Assembly (NCBI GenBank): GCA_964391675.1
Contig: CAYMMX010000004.1
Location: 182,552-246,551, forward strand
Origin: CAYMMX01 sp964391675
Lineage (GTDB): Bacteria; Cyanobacteriota; Vampirovibrionia; Gastranaerophilales; Gastranaerophilaceae
DNA length: 64,000 bases
Reading direction: 5' to 3'
Part shown: positions 41,957 through 50,532 of the stretch, in pieces
How positions within the stretch are numbered: the first letter of the stretch is position 1
Layout of the letters: each line of letters opens with the position of its first letter
Notes under the pieces: generated by a model
The model's input: the letters and a program-made list of their open reading frames with translations, nothing else
Database searches by the model: none
What the model was told of the DNA's origin: nothing
Translations under genes and position numbers: made by a program

Positions 41957-43330
41957 ATGTATGACTTGTATCCATACTTTACTAATGATGGCACAGTAGG
42001 TCTATTCAGTAAAAAAGATGATGATATCTATCATTCAACTTATGGTGCTTTAAGCGAAAGTTGGCAAAAATTTATTTTGCCAAGTAATCTTGCAGAGTAT
42101 ATTTTAAATAATAATACAGTTAAGATTCTTGATTTATGTTATGGAATTGGGTATAACACAAAATCGGCATTAAATGTTTTTATAAAGCAAATCGTTAAAG
42201 ACGGCATCTACGCGATACATACCGATAATATTTCTAATTTTAAAAATAATAAAAAATTAAATTTTAATTCAAATAATTGTAGTAATCCTAATTTAAATAA
42301 CGATACGATATATACTGATAATATTTCTAACCAAGAAAAAAATTCTACTAATCAAAAAAAAGAGTTTTACATTGATGCTATAGATATTGACAATATATTA
42401 ATTAATATTTCTCCTTTTATCACAAGAGGCATCAATAATAATTTCTTTAATAAAAATTTATTTGAAAAACAGTTAAATGATGTCCCATTTAATAGAAAAA
42501 ATACTCAGGTCAGAAAAATTAAAAACTCTAAATTTAATCCATTACCTAAAATGTATAAAATTAAAAAAGAAGTTTTAATAATTTTGCTTATGCAAAGATT
42601 TAATCAAATCTTTTTGCCAAATAAAAATCTACCACAAGATAAAATTACTAAGACAATCTTAACAAGCAATAAATTTTTACCATTTTTTGATAAATATATG
42701 CTCAATTTTGGAAAATTTTATATAAATTCTAGGTTAAAAGATAAGGAAAGTAATATTAAACCAAGCTTTTTACATAATATATATTATCAGTATATATCTA
42801 AAAGTTATAAAAACGCAAAAAATATACTTAGACAACACAATATTTCTATAAATTTCTATAATCAAGATGCAAGAAAATTTGTTTATAATTGTAATAATAA
42901 ATATAATTTCATTTTTTTAGATGCTTTTACACCTGTGAAATGTCCTGCTCTTTGGACAATTCAATTTTTTAAATTATTATTTGAACATTTAGCGGATGAT
43001 GGAATGATTCTTACTTACTCTACTTCTTCTGCCGTAAGAAATGCATTTTTACAAAACGGATTTTATGTTGGTAAGATTTATGATGAAAAATTAAAAAAAT
43101 ATATTGGAACTGTTGCCTCAAAAAAATCTGAATTAATTAAGTATCCTTTGGAACAATATGATATTGATTTGATTAATTCTAAAGCGGGAATATGTTTTTA
43201 CGACGAAAATCTATCATTAGATAATAGTTCTATTATTGCCAATCGTGAAGAATTAATTAAAAACAGTGACCTTGAAACAAGCTCAAAAATTTTAAAAGGA
43301 TATAAAAATGGTAATGTTGAATCGTTATGA
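41957..43330 (+). CDS. MnmD/MnmC-like SAM methyltransferase with large insertion
   Basis: The ends match the DUF752 methyltransferase family that finishes mnm5-uridine in tRNA: DGTVGLFSKKDDDIYHSTYG with GALSES, the SAM loop ILDLCYGIGYNTKSAL (about 55-70), and FLDAFTPVKCPALWTIQFF from about 318, then MILTYSTSSAVRNAFLQNGF. Between the SAM loop and FLDAF lie about 250 residues instead of roughly 100; the extra part is Asn/Lys/Ile-rich and low in complexity. The C-terminal 70 residues extend past the domain. tRNA modification is the best guess; the substrate may differ. It overlaps the FAD oxidoreductase by 23 bases. In MnmC the same two activities are fused. Confidence 0.75.
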   Translation: MYDLYPYFTNDGTVGLFSKKDDDIYHSTYGALSESWQKFILPSNLAEYILNNNTVKILDLCYGIGYNTKSALNVFIKQIVKDGIYAIHTDNISNFKNNKKLNFNSNNCSNPNLNNDTIYTDNISNQEKNSTNQKKEFYIDAIDIDNILINISPFITRGINNNFFNKNLFEKQLNDVPFNRKNTQVRKIKNSKFNPLPKMYKIKKEVLIILLMQRFNQIFLPNKNLPQDKITKTILTSNKFLPFFDKYMLNFGKFYINSRLKDKESNIKPSFLHNIYYQYISKSYKNAKNILRQHNISINFYNQDARKFVYNCNNKYNFIFLDAFTPVKCPALWTIQFFKLLFEHLADDGMILTYSTSSAVRNAFLQNGFYVGKIYDEKLKKYIGTVASKKSELIKYPLEQYDIDLINSKAGICFYDENLSLDNSSIIANREELIKNSDLETSSKILKGYKNGNVESL

Positions 43331-44585
43331 TGTAATTGTAGTAGGTGGCGGTACAGCAGGTTGTTCAGCAGCCTATAATGCGGCCAAACTAGGTTTAAAA
43401 ACTTTATTAATAGAAAAACATATTCATCTGGGTGGTTCCATTACTTCAGGTTTGGTAATGCCGGCTATGCAGAGTTCTGATAATCAAATTAATACTGATT
43501 TTTTTTATGATTTAATATCAGAATTGAAAAAATATAATGCTCAAATTACTTATCAAAATAATCCCGGATGGTTTGATCCTGAAATTTGCAAAGTTGTGCT
43601 CGATACTCTTATGCAAAAAGTTGGCGTTGAAGTTATTTTTGATTCTCGTGTTACAGGAGTAAATATTTATGATAATTTAATTAATAATCTTATTGTTTCG
43701 TCAAATATGTTATCGGAATGTATCGCAACGAGATATGTGATTGATGCTACAGCAAATTGCGAAGTCGGTTTTCTATCAGGATGTAAATTTATAGATAAAA
43801 ATGATGAACTTCAACCAGTATCCTTACGTTTTGAAATGAGTGGAATTGATATAAAAAAATTCAGTGATTGGATTATCAATTTTGATTTAGATAGAAATGT
43901 TACTTCAGCTTGTATTATTAATGATGAAATCCACTTATCAACAGCATATACATCAAATGGGAAATGGTCTCTAAAGCCGCTTTTTGATGATGCAATTGAT
44001 AAAAATATCTTGCTAGATGAAGATAGACAATATTTTCAGATATTTACTATACCTGGACGGCAGTCATGTATGGCTTTTAACTGTCCGAGAGTCTATTTCC
44101 CTATTGAAATTAACCCTTTATGTAATACTGAACAATCGAAAGCTTTGCAAAAAGCAAGGAAGAGCATAATAAGAATTGCCAAGTTCTGTAAAATTTATTT
44201 CCCCGGGTTTGAAAAAAGCTATATTTCTAATATTGCGGATACTCTTGGAGTAAGAGTTTCCAGGCGAATTAAAGGAAAATATATTTATACAGTAAATGAT
44301 TTAAAATCAGGACGTAAATTTAAAAATGCTGTTGTTATTGGGAATTACCCTATCGATATTCATTCTAATAAGCCCAATGAATCTGTTTTAGAGCATACTC
44401 TGCAAGATTATTATTTGCCTATCGAAGCTCTTATATCACAAGATTATGATAATCTTTTTGTCGCAGGGCGCTGTTTATCAGCTGATTTTCAGGCTCAGGC
44501 AGCATTAAGAATTCAGCCTAGTTGTTTCTCAATGGGTGAGGGTGTTGCTAAACATATAGCCAATTTAATTAACAGTCAATTATAG
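43308..44585 (+). CDS. FAD-dependent oxidoreductase
   Basis: 425 residues with an N-terminal dinucleotide fold YDVIVVGGGTAGCSAAYNAA, then IEKHIHLGGSITSG, resembling the FAD_oxidored family, and a C-terminal FAD motif LFVAGRCLSADFQAQAALRIQPS. No Cys pair for disulfide chemistry is seen. The substrate is unknown. Overlapping the MnmD-like gene by 23 bases suggests joint function; in MnmC an FAD oxidase removes the carboxymethyl group before methylation, but that domain belongs to the DAO family, so equivalence is speculative. ATG 43308 (AAAGGA upstream) or ATG 43314. Confidence 0.82.
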   Translation: MVMLNRYDVIVVGGGTAGCSAAYNAAKLGLKTLLIEKHIHLGGSITSGLVMPAMQSSDNQINTDFFYDLISELKKYNAQITYQNNPGWFDPEICKVVLDTLMQKVGVEVIFDSRVTGVNIYDNLINNLIVSSNMLSECIATRYVIDATANCEVGFLSGCKFIDKNDELQPVSLRFEMSGIDIKKFSDWIINFDLDRNVTSACIINDEIHLSTAYTSNGKWSLKPLFDDAIDKNILLDEDRQYFQIFTIPGRQSCMAFNCPRVYFPIEINPLCNTEQSKALQKARKSIIRIAKFCKIYFPGFEKSYISNIADTLGVRVSRRIKGKYIYTVNDLKSGRKFKNAVVIGNYPIDIHSNKPNESVLEHTLQDYYLPIEALISQDYDNLFVAGRCLSADFQAQAALRIQPSCFSMGEGVAKHIANLINSQL

Positions 44586-44591
44586 TATAAT
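44586..44591 (+). promoter_or_regulatory. -10 box for photolyase, predicted leaderless
   Basis: TATAAT lies six bases before ATG 44598, starting on the base after the FAD oxidoreductase stop. There is no Shine-Dalgarno. The -35 region is weak (TTTAAT at a 16-base spacing), so this may add to read-through from upstream. Confidence 0.4.
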
Positions 44592-44597
44592 CCTTTC

Positions 44598-45827
44598 ATG
44601 CTTAAACCTACTGTTAAACGTGGATTAATGTTAGATTTTATTTCTGATAAGATTATTACTCCCAGTAATACTAGCATTGAACGTGTATACAAATTAAATA
44701 ATCATAATATAAAATCAGGCAATGTTATTTATATTATGAACAGAGATTTGAGGGTAATTGACAATTGGAGCATGATTTTTGCTATAAATTTTGCAAATCA
44801 AAATAATTTAGAGCTTAATGTAATTATTAATTTGCCTGAATATTCAAAACAACAAGAATCATTTTTAAATCAAGGAGTTAACTACTTAAAAAAACAATTA
44901 GAATTTTATAAGATTAATTATATATTCTCGAGTAAATTACCCGAAAAATGTGCTGCTGTAGTTTTTGATTTTTCTCCTATAAATTTTAAAAATGATTATA
45001 TAAAAAATATTAATTTTGCAGCTTATGAGATAGATTCTCATAACATAATTCCCGCAAGATTTATTTCGCAGAAACAAGAATATTCTGCAGCAACACTTAG
45101 GCGGAAAATATACTCAAATATCGGATATTTTTTAACTGATTATCCTGAATTTAAGCAACATTCATTATTATTTGGTAATGAGATATTGTCAAAATTTATT
45201 AAAAATAAACTTGAATTTTATAGTGAATATAAAAATTATGCAACAAAAAAAGTTACTTCAGGGTTATCTCCATATTTACATTTTGGTTTTATTGCTTCTC
45301 AGAGAGTAGCTCTTGAAGTAATAAAATCGTCTTGCAACAGGGATAATAAAGAAGCTTTTTTAGAAGAGTTAATTGTTAGAAAGGAACTGTCAGACAATTT
45401 TTGCTTATATTCAAGTAAATTTAATTCATTAAATGATATTCCTAATTGGGCAAAACAGACACTTAAGATTCACAAAAATGATATTCGTTCTTATATTTAT
45501 TCAAAGAGTGAATTTGAGAATTATAAAACCCATGATGAATTATGGAATAAATTACAGTATAAATTAATAAAAACGGGTAGTATTCATGGTTATGCCAGAA
45601 TGTATTGGGCAAAAAAAATTTTAGAGTGGTCAAAATCCCCTGAAGATGCCTTAAATATTGCAATATACTTGAATGATAAATATGCATTGGATGGTATTGA
45701 TCCAAATGGTTATGTCGGTATATTATGGTCAATTGGCGGATTACATGATAGAGCCTTTACAAATAGATTTGTTACTGGTAAAATTCGTTGCATAAATGTA
45801 AATTCTAAGAACAAATCATATTTTTGA
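44598..45827 (+). CDS. Class II CPD photolyase
   Basis: Light-driven repair of cyclobutane pyrimidine dimers using reduced FAD. The class II pattern is clear: an N-terminal alpha/beta domain (YIMNRDLRVIDNWSMIFAINFA, QKQEYSAATLRRKIY), then the FAD domain with SPYLHFGFIASQRVALEV, RKELSDNFCLYS and the diagnostic TGSIHGYARMYWAKKILEW plus LNDKYALDGIDPNGYVGILW and SIGGLHDRAF. 409 residues is slightly short because the N-terminal domain is trimmed. It lies in the run between the FAD oxidoreductase and the barrel protein. Photolyase in a presumed anaerobe is notable and implies light exposure or inheritance from a cyanobacterial-type ancestor. Confidence 0.94.
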   Translation: MLKPTVKRGLMLDFISDKIITPSNTSIERVYKLNNHNIKSGNVIYIMNRDLRVIDNWSMIFAINFANQNNLELNVIINLPEYSKQQESFLNQGVNYLKKQLEFYKINYIFSSKLPEKCAAVVFDFSPINFKNDYIKNINFAAYEIDSHNIIPARFISQKQEYSAATLRRKIYSNIGYFLTDYPEFKQHSLLFGNEILSKFIKNKLEFYSEYKNYATKKVTSGLSPYLHFGFIASQRVALEVIKSSCNRDNKEAFLEELIVRKELSDNFCLYSSKFNSLNDIPNWAKQTLKIHKNDIRSYIYSKSEFENYKTHDELWNKLQYKLIKTGSIHGYARMYWAKKILEWSKSPEDALNIAIYLNDKYALDGIDPNGYVGILWSIGGLHDRAFTNRFVTGKIRCINVNSKNKSYF

Positions 45828-45837
45828 AGGCAATTTT

Positions 45838-46545
45838 TTGAAATATATTCTAAAATTTATTATTATTATTATATTTTTTGGACAAGCTTTAAGCGCATAT
45901 TCGATGCAAACAATTTTTAATGTCCCCAGTGCCGATGTTACACCTAAAGGCAAAATTTTCTTACTTGAAGAGGCTCAATTTAGAAGTTGGAACCCTGGCT
46001 CTTATCATGTATTTACAACTCTTAGTGGCTATGGCATTGGTCATAATACTGAAATTGATGTTAATTTATTTAATGTTGGTTCGCCTGCTACACAGAATAT
46101 TTCGATGGGTACAGGTTTTAAAACATCTATTCCTCTACCGGTTTTTAAAGAAATGTGCCCGAAGAGAGAAATTAAACTTACTGTCGGTTCGAGTTTACTT
46201 ATTGGTCTTGAAGGCAATGGTGTAGGTAATTGGACTTATGTGCATTTGAGTGGTCGTTTACCAAAAGTCAACACAAGATTAACAGCCGGTGTTAGTTACG
46301 GCACTCATCAAGTTTTTGGAGTTGATAAAACTTCTTTTATTGCAGGTGTAGAACAACCTATTAACAAAAAAACTACTTTATTACTTGATTGGTTTTCTGG
46401 TAATGAACACTGGGCTGGATATCTTATTGCAGGAGGAAGTTATTCTTTACCTAAGGGCCCAACAATATTTATTGGTTATCAAATTCCAAATAGTTCAAAA
46501 ATTGGGGCTTCGGGTTTTGTAATTCAATTAGCAAAGCAATTTTAA
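45838..46545 (+). CDS. Secreted beta-barrel-like outer-membrane protein
   Basis: 235 residues with a signal peptide (KYILKFIIIIIFFGQALSAYS) and alternating hydrophobic/polar strands rich in Gly and aromatic residues throughout. It ends FVIQLAKQF, with the terminal Phe typical of Bam-assembled barrels. No family is recognised. The start is TTG 45838 with GAAGG seven bases upstream. It follows the photolyase by 10 bases, so it belongs to the same operon; its functional link is unclear. The 3' end overlaps the convergent proA by four bases. Confidence 0.72.
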   Translation: MKYILKFIIIIIFFGQALSAYSMQTIFNVPSADVTPKGKIFLLEEAQFRSWNPGSYHVFTTLSGYGIGHNTEIDVNLFNVGSPATQNISMGTGFKTSIPLPVFKEMCPKREIKLTVGSSLLIGLEGNGVGNWTYVHLSGRLPKVNTRLTAGVSYGTHQVFGVDKTSFIAGVEQPINKKTTLLLDWFSGNEHWAGYLIAGGSYSLPKGPTIFIGYQIPNSSKIGASGFVIQLAKQF

Positions 46546-47789
46546 ATATCTTTATGCGTGAATTTTTTTATTCCGTCAGTATAATCTTTAACAATTTGTC
46601 CATTTCCATAAAGCTTATATTTATATATAGTTAGACCTTCAAGACCCACAGGTCCTCTTGCGTGCGTCTTATTTGTTGAAATCCCTACTTCTGCGCCAAA
46701 GCCATACCTATACCCATCAGAAAATCTTGTTGAAACATTATGATAAACTCCTGCCGAATCAACCTCATTCATGAATTGTTCCGCATTTGAAATATTATCG
46801 GTAACTATCGCATCGGTATGTCCTGATCCATATAAATTAATATGTTTAATTGCTTCATTAATGTCTTCGACATATTTATATGCCAGTATTTTATCCGAAT
46901 ATTCAAAAGCCCAACTTTCAGGAATATCAACTAATTCAATATCATTATTTTTAATCGAATCAAGTAATTCGCTGCTATATTTGAAGGCTTTATGGATAAG
47001 TAATGTTTCGACTGAATTACAAGCACTTGGGTACTGTGTTTTAGCATCGATAATTATCTTGGCGGCCATTTTTAAATCTGCTGACTCATCTATATATATG
47101 TGGCAAATGCCGTCAGCATGACCTAATACGGGAATTTTTGTGTTCTCTTGTACAAATTTTACAAGGGAATTACCCCCTCTAGGGATGATTAAATTAATAT
47201 ATTCATTCATATTAAGCATATTAGCAACATCATCTCTAGAAAATACTTGATTTATTGCATATTTTGGAAAATCTGAAACCTTATCTAACGCTTCCGTAAT
47301 TATTTTAAAGGTTGCTTTATTTGTATTAATAGCCTCTTTTCCACCTTTTAATATAACAGCATTTCCTGACTTAATTGCTAAAGTTGAGATTTGAGTAATT
47401 ACATCCGGTCTTGCTTCAAAAATTATTCCTAAGACACCTATAGGACAAGTAATTTTATATAGATTTAATCCATTATCCAATTCACGTGCCAATAAACATT
47501 TATTAATCGGATCTTCAAGCTTAATTAAATCTTTGACACCGGATATCATTGTATTCATTTTATTTTCATCAAGTTTTAATCTGTTGTAAACAGATTGGGA
47601 TAACTCTTTTGAGTCAACCAATATCTGTGCTTGTATTAAATCTTGTTTATTCGCATAAAATAATTCTTCTTTATTGTTTTCAAGAGCTTTAACGATAGAA
47701 TTTAATGCTTCATTCTTTATTTCAGTAGATAAATTTGCAAGTTTTAATGAAGATTCTTTTGCCAGTTTTGCTATTTCTATAAAATTCAT
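46542..47789 (-). CDS. proA: Gamma-glutamyl phosphate reductase
   Basis: NADPH-dependent second step of proline synthesis. The aldehyde-dehydrogenase fold shows GVLGIIFEARPDVITQI, NAVILKGGKEAINTN and the catalytic Cys in KTQYPSACNSVETLLI (about residue 250); HARGPVGLEGLTIYKYKLYG is the C-terminal signature. 415 residues is normal. The ATG has TAGGAG upstream. It is the second gene of a proBA operon with a ten-base gap. Confidence 0.97.
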   Translation of the reverse strand: MNFIEIAKLAKESSLKLANLSTEIKNEALNSIVKALENNKEELFYANKQDLIQAQILVDSKELSQSVYNRLKLDENKMNTMISGVKDLIKLEDPINKCLLARELDNGLNLYKITCPIGVLGIIFEARPDVITQISTLAIKSGNAVILKGGKEAINTNKATFKIITEALDKVSDFPKYAINQVFSRDDVANMLNMNEYINLIIPRGGNSLVKFVQENTKIPVLGHADGICHIYIDESADLKMAAKIIIDAKTQYPSACNSVETLLIHKAFKYSSELLDSIKNNDIELVDIPESWAFEYSDKILAYKYVEDINEAIKHINLYGSGHTDAIVTDNISNAEQFMNEVDSAGVYHNVSTRFSDGYRYGFGAEVGISTNKTHARGPVGLEGLTIYKYKLYGNGQIVKDYTDGIKKFTHKDI

Positions 47790-47799
47790 TGTATGACTC

Positions 47800-48945
47800 C
47801 TATTCTAAAATAGTAATATTATCTCTGTTTATAACTTCATCATAGTTTTTGTAACCAAGAATTTTAATTATCTCATCTGAGTGAAAACCGGCAATTTGAT
47901 TGCATTCCGAGGAATTATAATTTACAATTCCTCTTGCAAGTTCACGCTCATTTTCATCTATTATAGACACTACTTCACCTTTTTTGAATTCATTAATTAT
48001 AGAAACTATCCCTATAGGTAAAAGGCTTGTTTCTTTTTCTAATATAGCTTTTTTTGCTCCATAATTAATCATAATTTTTCCTAATACATTAGTCGCATAG
48101 CCAATCCATCTTTTTTTACCGGATAATAATTCCTCACTCGGCAAGAAAATTGTACCTGTTTCTTTTTGATTAAATATTTCTTGAATAATTGAGGGAATTT
48201 TGCCATTAGCAATTATTACAGTTCCACCGGTACGAGTTACAAGTCTTGCAGCTTCAAGTTTTGTTTTCATTCCACCACGTCCCCCAAAAGACGCACCTTG
48301 CGCATAATCAATAATTTCTTCTGTAAAATTTTTAACTACTGGAATGATTTTTGCATTTTGATTTGTCTTAGGATTTGAGTCAAATAGTCCGTCTATGTCT
48401 GATAATACCACTAATAAATCAGCATCAAGTTCGCTTGCCACAAGAGCAGATAGCTTGTCGTTATCAGAAAAACATACTTGCATATCTTCTAATAAGTCAT
48501 TCAGTTCTATAGATGATACTGTGTCATTCTGATTTATAATTGGTATTACATTTAATTCTAAAAGTTTATTTAAGGTTGTTCTTAAACTTAAATATTTTTT
48601 CCTTTGTGAAAAATCGTCTTCAGTTAATAAAATTTGTGCTACTACTAAATTATATTGGTCGAATGCATTTTCATATATTGCCATAAGCTGGCTTTGTCCA
48701 ATTGCTGCACAGGCTTGCTTCATTGCAACAGCATCGGTTGATTCAACCTTTAGTTTTTTCTTACCTAAACCAACAGCACCTGATGTTACTAATATTATTT
48801 CTTTACCTGATTTTTTGAGCCTTGAAACATCTTCGATAAAAGAATATACTCTGGGTAATGATATTTCACCTTCGTCATTTGTTAAAATATTAGTACCAAA
48901 TTTAATTACAATTCTTTTTGCTTTTGGAATAATCTCTCTATACAT
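47800..48945 (-). CDS. proB: Glutamate 5-kinase
   Basis: ATP-dependent first step of proline synthesis. The amino-acid-kinase domain has RIVIKFGTNILTNDEG, LVTSGAVGLGKK, NDTVSSIELNDL and GRGGMKTKLEAARL; a C-terminal PUA domain (about 280-381) is present as in the long bacterial form. The start has no Shine-Dalgarno; a near-consensus promoter (TTGAAA-17-TATAAT) puts the transcription start one base before the ATG, so the message is predicted leaderless. Confidence 0.96.
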   Translation of the reverse strand: MYREIIPKAKRIVIKFGTNILTNDEGEISLPRVYSFIEDVSRLKKSGKEIILVTSGAVGLGKKKLKVESTDAVAMKQACAAIGQSQLMAIYENAFDQYNLVVAQILLTEDDFSQRKKYLSLRTTLNKLLELNVIPIINQNDTVSSIELNDLLEDMQVCFSDNDKLSALVASELDADLLVVLSDIDGLFDSNPKTNQNAKIIPVVKNFTEEIIDYAQGASFGGRGGMKTKLEAARLVTRTGGTVIIANGKIPSIIQEIFNQKETGTIFLPSEELLSGKKRWIGYATNVLGKIMINYGAKKAILEKETSLLPIGIVSIINEFKKGEVVSIIDENERELARGIVNYNSSECNQIAGFHSDEIIKILGYKNYDEVINRDNITILE

Positions 48946-48952
48946 AAGCGAG

Positions 48953-48981
48953 ATTATACAAGAAAAAACTTATTTTTTCAA
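48953..48981 (-). promoter_or_regulatory. Promoter of proBA, predicted leaderless start
   Basis: Minus strand TTGAAA (48981-48976), a 17-base spacer and TATAAT (48958-48953). The predicted start is 48946, one base before the proB ATG. It overlaps the 3' end of the upstream minus-strand gene, so proBA can be transcribed independently. Confidence 0.7.
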
Positions 48982-49788
48982 TTTATGATCAACAAATCTG
49001 TTTATTTTTGCTTCTTCTGGCCACTCTTGCATTACACCTGATGAATAACCGCAAACTAATAATGCGAGAGGTATTATTCTACTTACTCCAACACTGATTT
49101 TATTACCAGGATTTGCAAGTGAAACAGCCATACATGTATCATCTACGTGTCCTGACATATCTGCAAATTTAACTTTTCTATCATCTCTTATGTGATAAAT
49201 ATCTTCATTAATAAAATTACTTAATCTGTTGCCCAAAAAGACTGCAGCACCAAGACAAAGCGCAGTTACAGCTGTATTTGGGATTTCTTTTAAAATATTT
49301 TTATTAGTCCAATTAAGTTTTTGTAAAATTTTATCATTTGCAAATTTTCTAAATAATCCAGTACCTCCTGCAATACAACCTATTGGCAAAAGTATGTTTC
49401 CAAGCATTTGTATTAAAGATTCTCTAAGTTTAGCTTTAAAATTTTCTTTTTTATCAAATATGGCACCACCTGTGAGGCCTCCAATGATTGATCCTGTTGA
49501 AATCATAATTACATTAAGTGGGGTATAATCTAATTTCATAATTGGTAATTCTCCAATTGCTCCTTTAAATCTATCTTTAGGAGGTATAAATTCCCCGCGT
49601 TTGATTGCAAGAGCCACACCCGCAGCAACACCTAGTGCAGTTGTAAGTAGAATTCCAGCTTTAACCTTTTTAGGTGCATTTGGCTGCTTTGAATCAAATG
49701 AAGGTTTGGATTGATTATTGCTATTTGGAATATTAGATTTGGCATGACTTGAATTAAAATTCAGGTTTGAATTAAATTTAACTTCCAT
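48970..49788 (-). CDS. Uncharacterised multi-helix membrane protein
   Basis: 272 residues. The first 40 are a polar Asn/Ser/Pro/Lys-rich tail without signal peptide (MEVKFNSNLNFNSSHAKS). Then come about five hydrophobic segments, including ILLTTALGVAAGVALAI, NVIMISTGSIIGGLTGG, LGNILLPIGCIAGGTGLF and AVTALCLGAAVFLGNRL, and a short cytoplasmic end. The Gly-rich helices may pack closely or form a pore, but no family is recognised. AAGG lies nine bases before the ATG, a weak ribosome site. Confidence 0.7.
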   Translation of the reverse strand: MEVKFNSNLNFNSSHAKSNIPNSNNQSKPSFDSKQPNAPKKVKAGILLTTALGVAAGVALAIKRGEFIPPKDRFKGAIGELPIMKLDYTPLNVIMISTGSIIGGLTGGAIFDKKENFKAKLRESLIQMLGNILLPIGCIAGGTGLFRKFANDKILQKLNWTNKNILKEIPNTAVTALCLGAAVFLGNRLSNFINEDIYHIRDDRKVKFADMSGHVDDTCMAVSLANPGNKISVGVSRIIPLALLVCGYSSGVMQEWPEEAKINRFVDHKLKK

Positions 49789-49897
49789 ACACTATGACCT
49801 TGAAACGATATACGACAAAAATATAAACAAAAAATATATAAAATATTGCTTATATTTTTTAATTTGCTGTCAAAATTTTACAAAATTTAACAACAAA

Positions 49898-50377
49898 TTA
49901 ATGGAATTTTGAGATTTCTTCAAAGTATCTCTCTAATGCTCTATATCCGCCATAGGCTTCAACATCAATTGCTGAATATCTTCCGGCTACTATATATTTT
50001 AATTCTTTAGCTCTTATTTGAATTATCTCATCTGCATCATTACATAATAATTCATTTGAAGAATATGCCCATTTCTTTAGATGTGCAAGTTCTTCGTTAA
50101 TTTGTTTAATAGTTGAAAATTCAAGAGTATTAAAATCATATTTTTTCAATAATGCAATTTCTTGATTTGAGATATGACTGTGTACTACTTGGAATTTATA
50201 TATTTTTTTGATAATCATGTAGTTATCAGCTGCTCTTCTATGCGATGGTGGTACAGAATTTTTTGCTAATAATGCAGATGTGGATAGCGAAGTAAAAGTG
50301 TCATTTTCATTTGAAAATGAACTTTGTACAATTACAGGTGTTACCTTTTTCTTATCTTTATAAGTTTCTTTGAACAA
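49898..50377 (-). CDS. Uncharacterised soluble protein
   Basis: About 159 residues. The N-terminal 50 are Ser/Thr-rich and probably disordered, the remainder is helical (IIKKIYKFQVVHSHISNQEI, INEELAHLKKW) ending YGGYRALERYFEEISKFH. No known family, signal peptide or membrane helix. TTG 50377 is preferred to GTG 50389, because GGAGG lies five bases before the TTG and would be inside the gene otherwise. It is divergent from pilT, with a gap of about 155 bases. Confidence 0.68.
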   Translation of the reverse strand: MFKETYKDKKKVTPVIVQSSFSNENDTFTSLSTSALLAKNSVPPSHRRAADNYMIIKKIYKFQVVHSHISNQEIALLKKYDFNTLEFSTIKQINEELAHLKKWAYSSNELLCNDADEIIQIRAKELKYIVAGRYSAIDVEAYGGYRALERYFEEISKFH

Positions 50378-50532
50378 AATTGCCTCCACTAAATTATCAT
50401 AAAATATAAATATAAAATGTCATCGTTTTACAGTAAAAAATAAATTTAAATGCAACACTTTGTTACAATATAGTCATGTTTATTACTTTGTATTATACTA
50501 TGCGTATATATAGTTATAAAAGGTAAACGCAG

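Noticed and set aside
46771..47121. Plus-strand frame of 116 codons inside proA
   Set aside because: Antisense shadow of a clear proA gene.
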